Source: Daucus carota subsp. sativus (lineage: Eukaryota > Streptophyta > Magnoliopsida > Apiales > Apiaceae). Taken from it: a stretch of 64,000 nt of DNA. The notes below the pieces were generated by a model, which searched no databases, had not been told where the DNA came from, and saw nothing but the letters and a program-made list of their open reading frames with translations. This document shows, piece after piece, positions 55,561-64,000 of the stretch (the stretch's first letter is position 1; each line of letters starts with the position of its first letter). Position numbers and translations under genes: made by a program. The stretch covers positions 40,208,796-40,272,795 of the forward strand of contig NC_030386.2 of NCBI RefSeq assembly GCF_001625215.2. Direction: 5' to 3'.

Positions 55561-55860
55561 ATGGCAGCAGGTGGTGGTGGTATTGTATTTACCCTAATCC
55601 CTCATTTCTTAGAGAATTATAGGTCAAGGATTAAGGTATTGGGGCGATACCTCAAAATTGGGCTATTCCTTATTTGGACACTTCGACGTCTAGATGGGAC
55701 CCATGTGTCTGTATTACAGAATGGTGAGCATGTGTTTGGACCAATTGGACATGGGCCATTCCTTATTTGGACACTTCGACATCTAGATGGGACCCATGTG
55801 TCTGTATCACCAAATGGTGAGCATGTGTTCGGACCAATTGGAAGTGTGGGGTATCGCTGA
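55561..55860 (+). CDS. Unrecognised ORF with a 31-residue tandem repeat, divergent to NST1-like gene 1
   Basis: 99 codons from ATG at 55561, preceded by ACAAAAATA. Two 93-bp units (55660-55752, 55753-55845) encode FLIWTLRxLDGTHVSV followed by xxNGEHVFGPIG. The period is a multiple of three and substitutions are few. It begins 171 bp from the NST1-like start on the other strand. I recognise no family. It may be a transposon fragment or promoter DNA of the NST1-like gene rather than a real gene. Confidence 0.25.
   Translation: MAAGGGGIVFTLIPHFLENYRSRIKVLGRYLKIGLFLIWTLRRLDGTHVSVLQNGEHVFGPIGHGPFLIWTLRHLDGTHVSVSPNGEHVFGPIGSVGYR
55660..55845 (+). repeat. 93-bp tandem repeat, two copies
   Basis: Units start GGGCTATTCC and GGGCCATTCC and differ at about ten positions. 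They lie about 270-455 bp upstream of the NST1-like gene 1 start codon. Confidence 0.9.
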
Positions 55861-55894
55861 TATGGTGTTGCAAAGGGACGCGGCATTAATTCTT

Positions 55895-56235
55895 TTTCTT
55901 TTTTTCGAGGGAATGATATATTCATTTTTTTTCCTCTATGGATTGATCTATACAATCCAAGTTTTTTTCTCTTTGTTTTTGAGGGAATAATTTATTTAGT
56001 TCTTTTATTTTATTTGAAGAAATAACGTATTCATTTCTCCTTTTTTCGTCTTTATTTCAATGGAATAGTTCACTCAATTATTATTCTTTCCTCTTTTTTT
56101 TTTGGTGGAATCGATTATTCATTTTTTTCTCTAAAGTATTAATTATTTGATTCCATTGTCAGCTTTTCAGGGGGAATAATCCGTTTCAATTCTTTTTCTA
56201 GAAAAATTTATTTAATTCTTTCTTTTTTCATTTTG
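55895..56235 (+). repeat. Degenerate minisatellite of about 40-50 bp units
   Basis: T-rich phrases of the form (T)n-GA/GGGGAAT-AAT/GAT-TATTCA-(T)n recur about six or seven times (GAGGGAATGATATATTCA, GAGGGAATAATTTATTTAG, GAAGAAATAACGTATTCA, ATGGAATAGTTCACTCA, GTGGAATCGATTATTCA, GGGGGAATAATCCG). Confidence 0.5.
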
Positions 56236-56239
56236 TGAA

Positions 56240-57175
56240 CGAATGATTTATCAGATCAAGTGTTGTATACTAAAATATTATCTTTGCGTTTAATTAATTA
56301 ATTTTCTTTATATTAATTCCAATCATGTTCAATCATTCTAATCATGAATCACAAATGAGGATAGATCATGTGTACAAATACATATATGCATAGATTTCTG
56401 TATAGACGATGCATAAAGTTTTGTGCAAACAATTATTGCATGTGTAGTCATATCCATTTTAACACATTTCATTTCGCATTTAGGGTAGACATTCCAACAA
56501 TTTATATATATGTAACTCGTCTTTATATACATCTTTTTACTTGTAGTCAAAACTTTATTTTCACCAAGTTAAATCTATTTAGATAAATAACGAACTGATT
56601 TTGACCCTTAATTTATAAGTTTACATTCCTGAATTATTCTTAGTTCGGTATAATACATTTACTAATTGTTTTATTCCGGTCAACATGAATGAGTTGGAGC
56701 TAGAAATACGCTACACATATTAAATAGCAACTTTAAAAATAAAATATATTATGAAAACAGAGATACAACCTAGTCTTTCTGATTTCATCAAAGTGTAAAA
56801 ACTAATATGGACATACCCTCCAATCACCACTCACATGGCGTTTACTAGATATGATATGTATGGAGTTTTATAGAATATTTATGGAGATAGAAGATAGTAT
56901 GTGTAGAGTTGCAACACCGATTTTTAACGTAAGTTCAGAGTACAAATGGATTTAATTTTAAATGAAGAAAATTGGCTCATTAAAAAATAATCGTGATAAG
57001 CAATTTTTAAGGTCAAATTAAATCATTTTCATGACATTATAAAACATACCACACATACAATTATACTCAATTGAATGAAGTTGTATAACATAATGATATA
57101 TTGATTTTTCTTATCACGCTATATAAAAATATACATAAACCTATCTGCATGGGTGATGAAAATTCAAGTTAGACA
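56240..57175. other. Intergenic AT-rich DNA
   Basis: Nothing recognised on either strand. Confidence 0.4.
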
Positions 57176-57180
57176 TATAT

Positions 57181-57575
57181 GAGAGCATCTCAAATGTGGT
57201 TGGCTATAATGGTTGGCTAAATTGGACATGTAGGATATTATGTAAAATTTGTTGAGCCTGTAAGACATTGTGTTTCGATGGTATTGGCTATTTTGGTTGG
57301 CTATAATTTAAAAAATAGCATGTTATTCATATTTTAGATTGTTATAATTAGAATATATCACTTTAATATGGTAATAAGTGATGTGTAATCTTCCTACTGA
57401 TTTTTTACAGGTCTGTAGTGGATCGACAAATATAGTCATCTATAGGAGGTTGGCTATAATCATAAACAAGGGGTGGTTGGAGTGTGATTTTTTGAAGAGA
57501 TTGGCTATATTTTTAATTTTGGTATGCCAACTAAGTTTTTAGCTAAGGGCTTTTCATGGTTGGAGATACTCTAAG
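57181..57575. mobile_element. MITE with GAGCATCTC-type ends
   Basis: Left GAGAGCATCTC, right (inverted) TAGAGTATCTCCAACC, with TTGGCTA/TAGCCAA repeats inside. It is of the same general end type as the 16-kb element. No ORF. Confidence 0.45.
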
Positions 57576-58424
57576 TCCAAAAGATAATGCATTACACCAT
57601 AAAATCTCGTTTAATTGTAAATCATATACTTTGAAACATGTGTGCAATCAAAACTGCAAAATCCATGATCCTTAAGGTCACGAGATAAAAATTTGAACGT
57701 GTGGAAAACATGGTGTTAGTTATTTTGTATGCATAGTTATTTTGTATGCATAGTTATGCATAAATACATTTGCCTTATGTTGTGCTAGTTTACATTTAAT
57801 ACTTTCTTCCATCCTAATCGTAATCAAGAAATCAGTTGGTATAAGACTTTCCTAATTGTAATCAAGAAATCAAATGGTATAAGAGTTGATGTGACTTTCA
57901 CTTTCATGAAGGGTAAAATAAGTTGACTAACTCTTTATCAGTTGTGATCCCCAGCCCAATTGCATAATACATAATTTACTCAAAATTATTTTCCTTAAAT
58001 ACTTAAAACCTTATTATTGTTATTAATTGATTGATGACATAATTGTTGTTAGTATAGGAGGAAATAATGTAACGTCCCCAAATCTCATCATCGTCATTTT
58101 TCTGCTAATTCATCGACTAAATAACGATATACCAAGTCACTACAAAATTATATTCCTTTTACCTTATTTGCAAATTCCACTAAGCGATTGCCACAAAATA
58201 GATGCTCATCTTCATTTGTAACCTCTATTTTCCTTCGACATTGATGCTTCACTTTTCTCATTCTTAACTAGTCAAGTAAGAACAAATACACAAGTAAGCA
58301 TATTAAACTCAGCAAGAATGAAAATGCTATCACGTTGAAATATATATTTTATAGATTTCAATCTGATTTAAAGTGAAATTCTCAAAACTCCATATACCTA
58401 GCCACAAAAGTACTACCCATCTTG

Positions 58425-58652
58425 GCCCGCAAGGATTGGTTCAGCTGGTTAAAGAGGGGACTTGTACCCCCTTGGTCACAGGTTCGACTCCCAAAGGGAG
58501 GAGAGTTTGTGATTATGCCTCCTGGATCAGAGCCTGTCGCTTAAGTGCGGTTTACCTTGGTTCACGTAGTTTGCAGGCTATTGCGTGAGCTCGTGGGTTT
58601 ACCCAGTGCGCACCCGAAGGGTAGCGGCTGCGAGTTCCTACGTTAAAAAGAA
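58425..58652 (+). mobile_element. Au-like SINE with 19-bp target duplication
   Basis: A 228-bp element with an A-box-like AAGGATTGGTTCAGCTGG, a B box GGTTCGACTCC near 58482 and the 3' part TGCAGGCTATTGCGTGAGC...CCCAGTGCGCACCCGAAGG known from plant Au SINEs, ending in a short A-rich tail. It is flanked by AAAAGTACTACCCATCTTG (58406-58424) and the same with one change (58653-58671). Confidence 0.85.
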
Positions 58653-58679
58653 AAAAGTGCTACCCATCTTGTTTGTAGT

Positions 58680-60513
58680 CTCCTTCACCACGTATTCTCC
58701 AATATAAGTACTTATTTTAAGAGAAATAGTACACACGTACGTACTTTTTTTGAAAATAAGTAACTTACATTATAAAAATAAGATAGGCCCAACACGCCCA
58801 ACTGGAGTTGCCATGTTACCAAAAATCTATAAATATTGGAAATATAATTTGTTTTTGTTAAAGAGCATTAACTTGTGTACTTGAAGAACATATATACAGA
58901 GCACGAAGTTCACATTGAAGAAAAGTTGACGTGGAAGAAAAGAGAGATCAATATTAGTACCTCAAGAAACTAGAGTGTCACTGAGAGAAAAGAAAGAGGA
59001 CAAAAGTAAACTTGCACAGATACAAAGTACTAATAATGAAAAAGGATCGGAGGAGCTTAGACATACCAAGAAAAATAACATCTAGCTTCACAAGAAATGG
59101 AAATAAATTTCTTTCCCGAGAACTGCACAAAGGATAAATACTCCAAGCTCTGCACAACTATGATACGCACAAGATCATTCGATGTGATTCCCTTCAAAAT
59201 ATAGTTGAGCTCTTTTATTAGATTCTTCACTAAGGATTACCGAAATATGTATAAATATTTGGAGATTATTTATTGAAAGCCGAAATAAAAAATGCAGTAA
59301 CCATCTGCATATTTGAGAATAAGAGACTATCACCATTAATACAAGGAAACAAGGTGGTACACTTGCCTATTATCCGAATTAGCGCAAATGAATAAGACCT
59401 TGGAGTACGCTTGAATGCAACATCCCCTTGCAATGATAATCCTTATTTCAATCACCATCCTTGCATTAATAACTTAATTTGAGTGTCCAAAATCTGAACC
59501 TCGTCATGACATGTTGGCATAGCCTCTCCAAATAGCTGACTTGATTCCATTATTATACCAATGAATCTTAAACAACACTATCCTTATTAGTATCCTGCAA
59601 AGATTCAGGCGCCTTCATAAACCCGAAAAGCGGAACAAGGCACGAAATCAAATCCCTCCAAGCATCATCATGTCTACGCAGCATTCATGTCACCGCGCCG
59701 CAAAATGACCCGACAATTATTCGGGTCGGGCATATACTCAAACACTTGACCCACGGGGCTAATAACCCAAAAACACCATGTGTGTGTTGAGGAGCTTTAT
59801 AGCAACAAACAGTGTGCATGATTATCCTAATAAATGACAGACAGATGAGTTAATCATGTTAGGTCTTGAACATGAGAAAGAGGTACCCCTTTCAGTCTTT
59901 CAGAGATAACATAATCTTGTTTACTTGAAACCTAGTTCTGTGTGAGAGAGAGGACATAATCAAGATTTGCAGAGGTTGTGTCACTTTCAAACCTACTTGC
60001 ATCGGTGATCGGTTACTTCTGCTCGGTCCGTTTTTTATAAATTAATCAACTAATAAAAAATATTTCATTTTAGAAAAACTAATAAAAATATAATATAATT
60101 GAAATTTTAATAGCAAAATATTATTAAAAAAATAATTTTATTACACGTATTTCAAAGTAGGTTGAAAGTAAAAGATGTCAGATATTAAAAAAGAGCTTGT
60201 ATTTTCAATTTCTAACTGAAAACCATAAAATTTCAGATGTAGTGGACTGAAATTGACATTTTCAATTGGGTATTCAATTTATAAAAAGAAAATGTCATTT
60301 AAAAATACATGTGTAGCTTCCGGTGAAAATAAAGAAGGAAGATGGTCCTTACAATTAAATTTTGATAATAAATTTTCCTCGCTTTCTTACAACCAGAAAA
60401 ATGAAAACCCTAAAATGACCGTATAATACAGTAGGACAGATTCAAGGTTTAAAGATCAAGAAGAAAGCGAAACTAATCAAGTATCCTAATATAGATAGTT
60501 TGATACATTAATA

Positions 60514-60554
<41 letters not shown>

Positions 60555-61157
60555 TTTAATTATACATAAATAAAATTGTAATTTTGAACTCAAACGAATA
60601 TACATCTGTTCATATAATTTTGAATAGGAAATATATACCTTTCCTATCTTAATAATCGTATGTTTATCTCCATCAAAAGAGAAATAACTAAGATATTTAG
60701 CACAATTTCAGTTATAGATTTTATGAAAAAATCACCACTTTAGACTTCTTCCTTTTTTTTTTGTTAGTTTTGTGTAGTTGATCCATTAAATTCATCGCTG
60801 CGTAATTTTTCTTCAAAGAATTATCCTGGCCCTTGACGAAAGAACTATGGTTCCCTGTTGACAACTGATTAAGGGTCTGATCATCCGGAAGCAGCATTCA
60901 CAGTTACAAATTAATTTGTTCTACGAAGAAATGACATTACAGAGGAGGAAAAAGTTTGATAAAACTAAAATTTTCAGGCTCACTTTTTCGACACAAGGAA
61001 GACAATGAAACGAATCAATATAATGATGCATCAGAGGCTGATGGACTTTCCGCTTAGAGACCTCTTCCGGACTGAAGTATGGGAGGCCGTATAGAACCCT
61101 CATCTCTGAAACCAATCAAACTCACTGCTTCGACAGAAATGAAACCAGGCTGAAGAA
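58680..61157. other. Intergenic region upstream of the NST1-like gene 2 3' end
   Basis: No credible ORF. 59560-59760 is less AT-rich and may be a decayed exon, but all frames contain stops. An (AT)n run lies at about 60519-60552. The last 200 bp are probably the 3' UTR of NST1-like gene 2. Confidence 0.45.
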
Positions 61158-63956
61158 TCAGAGGCCCAAGATAGAAAATGTAATCCCCTTGTTAGAAGCA
61201 AAAAGTTTGTACTCTTTAAAGGAAACTCCCTTATTGCGACCTCCGATGGCATCCTCTGATGGTAGAGAATCTGATCGATATGCATCAGCAAGAGTCAGTG
61301 GACCACCAAAATGGAAGAATGAAGAACCCTTATCTTCAGCTTGTGAGAAATGAGGGTTTGAATTGTCATTTTCTTGTGATACTTTTCCTGGGGTGTGAAT
61401 TCTTTTCTTGTCTAACCAGCAGCTTCTGATAGGCTCGCCTTCATTTGCCCTTTGTTTTTTATCCATCACAGGTTCAGATTTACAAACCCAAATCTGTTGG
61501 CGCTGTGAGGATTCTCCTCTGACTGATTGTTGACAAGAACCTTTTGACTCCGAATTTGATAATGGCTCAGTAACCTGGGTGTTTGAAGATGGCCCACTGT
61601 TGCCCTCGCTGAGGCATGATGACCAGCTGTTAGAACCGGATGTGTTGCTAACAGAAGGGTTTCTGGCCCTAGTTGAATAACTACACACATCCACCACTTC
61701 AGTCGAGTACTGACAGGTTTCTTTGTTGAGATGGAATCCATTGTGGCTGTTATTTCCCATTCCCAATTTAGATGATTTAGATTCTTTCTTAACATCATCT
61801 TCGTCTTCGATGCATACAGCCACCTGACCACGTACACCAGGAGTGTCAAGAGGTTCAGAGGGTTTCATAGCATCACCACTCAAATTACACGATCTCGCTG
61901 TATCAGCAGATTGAGAATAAGTTCCAATATGCTTCATCTGCAACTTCTTGGGTTCCCCAACTTCCTCAGTTTGAGGTGAATCATGCATGTAATCTCCTAG
62001 ACTGAACTTATTCCTGAAGAAAGATGATTTGGAGATATGCCCAGCTCTACTAACTGATTTTGTACTTTTAGAATGCTTATTCTGTTGAATAATAGTCCTT
62101 GAAGAAGTATCAAAACGATCATCAAGTTTGTTAATCATAATCCCACTGCCAGGAACAACTGCAAATTGCTTATTAGGAGAGCATTTCGAGGATGCATCCT
62201 GTTGATAGCGGTCATTCAGTTTCCTTCCAGAATATTTTAATTGATCAGATCCAGATGAACCATTTTTATCGTTACTACTGGCAAAGTTCTCATCAGGACT
62301 GACATCAGATGAGTTTCGCATATTCCTTCTCATGTACCCATCTTTTTCATGCTCATTCTGGATATGTGGGGATACAGGCCTGGATGACATGACTTTACCT
62401 GTTTCGACGGCATCAGGCTCCACAGCAACTATTGTTGATTCTTTAATGTTAACCACAGGTGCTAACTGTTGCTTAGTTGGAGAACAATTTTCTCCATTCT
62501 TTTCATTCTCCTTTCTCTCTTTTCTTCGAAGCTTTTTTCCTCGTTCTTTGTTTCCCTTCCTTGTTTTTCGCTCTACCTCCTTTTCCTTCTCTTCTTCTTC
62601 AAGAAGTTTTATCTATTAACATAAATGAATTAGGACACTATTGATTTCTCAAAATATTCCAGACCACGTGCTACGACGTTAGTACCTGATTTTCTAGTCT
62701 CGTCCTTTCCTTGCAAGCAACTTGAGCACGTTCTTCAAGCATTTTTAGTGCAAGAGAAACAAAAATGCTGTGGGCATTCCAACGCGCTATCGTTTCTTGA
62801 AAAGCCTTCTGAACCTGCATAAAAGCTTGTCACTGCATTATTCGAACACCTATACATGACACATCATGTTGCAACATAAAGATGAAAACCCACACAAAAT
62901 GAGCCCTTACACATGCTTGCTAACACGGAAAGTTTAATTAACAAATATTTAACGTCTATATATTACTATGAGAAACATATATAAGACTGTAAACAGTAAT
63001 TCAGTAAAAAAAGAAAAAGACTGTGAATAGTTCAATAGCCCTGCACGGCTTGCCTTGTCTTTATTTGGAGAAAAACAAGTGAACTTTAGAAGACGGTATT
63101 TCTGCAAACATACCTAATTAACAGACACATAGTCGTAAAAGTTTCAAATATTAAGGTAAACATGCCTACCAGTCTTCCCTTTTAAGTTTTGACCTTTACA
63201 CTATCATTAGTTCACCACTATAATTTGTGGGCCGGCTGTTCCCAGCTAATATAGATAGATAGAAATGCAATATTTGTTATATAAAGAAACCCGAATCTTT
63301 CTCATAACAACATGATAACAAAAACTATTGCAAAATTCCCAGCAAACCAAACATACTCGTTCTGTAAAAAAAATTGTAGCAGCATCTAGAAGGAATTTCC
63401 GTGCAGCTTCAGGACTCTTGGGATGTCCTTGGGGCCGTGAACATCCTCCATCCAGCCTATTTCTATTCTCATCCAACAAATTATAATCCTGTAAATAAAA
63501 TGGTATTTTAAATCATGCCGCAGAGAATATGGAAACTAAATTAATTTTTATACCAAAATCAGAGATATAACAGGCCTCGTACACCCTAGTTACCTCTTTC
63601 ACAACCTCATTAGCGTGTTTAAAAAAGTTCTGTAAGCTTTCTCCTAGTGCAACTGTGACAAAACCATCACCAACCTCAAGCGTGCAATACTGGTGCCCCT
63701 TCAATGTATGAGATTTAATAGATAATTCTGTAAAGTCTCCATCAATTTTCCATGCCCTTATAGTGAGATAGCATGCATCCAAACCACTGATATCTAAGCC
63801 TTTCTCTTGAACGTTTTTTGTTAATCCAACATCTTTGAAATCCAAAATGTCAGATTTTCCTTCTGCAGTACCAATTCCCCATTCAAAGTGATGGTAACAC
63901 TCTTCAGTGTCTATGAATGCATTGCTCCAATCAGCTTGAACAGTGTCATGGGATAT
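61158..63956 (-). CDS. NST1-like gene 2 (3' part; 5' exons lie beyond the window end)
   Basis: Visible exons on the minus strand are 63594-63956, 63357-63488, 62686-62814 and 61158-62612 (2079 bases), equivalent to exons 5-8 of the copy at 50.6-55.4 kb, with the same phases and nearly the same lengths (363 against 369; 132 and 129 equal; 1455 against 1506). The encoded part runs from the central domain (SGLDACYLTIRAWKIDGD) through DGGCSRPQGHPKSPEAARKFLLDAA, the Lys/Glu coiled coil and the Ser-rich tail ending FSILGL. The tail lacks a piece of about 20 residues that follows HDS/HNS in copy 1. No stop or frameshift was seen, so it is a working paralogue as far as visible. The four upstream exons are outside the window. 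Confidence 0.82.
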
Positions 63957-64000
63957 CTGAAAGAATTTTATTTTTTTTAATGAAATTGCATCACACCTCG

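Noticed and set aside
58430..58510. A tRNA gene at the Au-like SINE
   Set aside because: A and B boxes are present but no cloverleaf closes, and the 3' part and target duplication show a SINE.
59560..59760. Possible decayed exon of higher GC content
   Set aside because: All frames have stops and I recognise no protein family, so I do not call a pseudogene.

Overview
The window is nuclear DNA of a flowering plant, almost certainly a eudicot. It has spliced genes with GT-AG introns and AT-rich intergenic DNA. Its gene families are plant-specific (FAR2/MS2-type reductase, SCL-type SR protein, DUF620, PORR, AHL), and its mobile elements are plant types (Sirevirus, MULE, hAT, Stowaway, Au-like SINE, TRIM). 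I cannot fix the family or species. Nothing here is prokaryotic, so RBS, operon and CRISPR categories do not apply.

Layout. 1-15 kb: a plastid-type fatty acyl reductase gene (FAR-A, minus strand, 9 exons). Its intron 4 is split by a complete 11.9-kb Sirevirus-like Ty1/copia element in the same orientation, with identical 508-bp LTRs, a 5-bp target duplication, and intact gag, pol and a third large ORF. 15-19 kb: transposon-rich AT-rich DNA. 19.0-21.5 kb: a second intact copy (FAR-B). 22-24 kb: a SINE-like piece, a miniature LTR element and a fold-back MULE. 24.1-27.9 kb: an SR splicing-factor gene whose long intron 3 holds a diverged tandem duplication. 29.2-30.7 kb: a non-autonomous MULE with a nested hAT-like piece. 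32.2-34.7 kb: a young MULE with an intron-containing gene made only of the two ends of a MuDR transposase. 35.2-37.8 kb: a DUF620 gene. 38.2-43.3 kb: one polygalacturonase relic and two intact tandem polygalacturonase genes. 45.5-46.8 kb: a PORR organellar RNA-binding protein. 47.6-48.1 kb: a short divergent AT-hook/PPC protein. 48.5-49.1 kb: an inverted-repeat element with a long (AT)n core. 50.6-55.4 kb and 61.2 kb to the window end: two copies of an NST1-like (name from memory) zinc-ribbon/coiled-coil gene, the second cut off by the window edge.

Three separate tandem gene duplications (FAR, polygalacturonase, NST1-like) dominate the gene content. The FAR2/MS2 class and exo-polygalacturonase class are both known for anther or pollen roles, but nothing in the sequence proves shared regulation. 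The strongest leads are: the apparently just-inserted retrotransposon inside FAR-A; its third ORF with a promoter-like and splice-acceptor-like upstream region; the duplicated segment in the SR intron; the paired GC-AG introns of one polygalacturonase; and the catalytic-domain-less MULE gene. Exon borders were worked out by hand from splice consensus and reading-frame phase; all multi-exon genes given here close without internal stops. Comparisons called identical or near-identical were made by eye.
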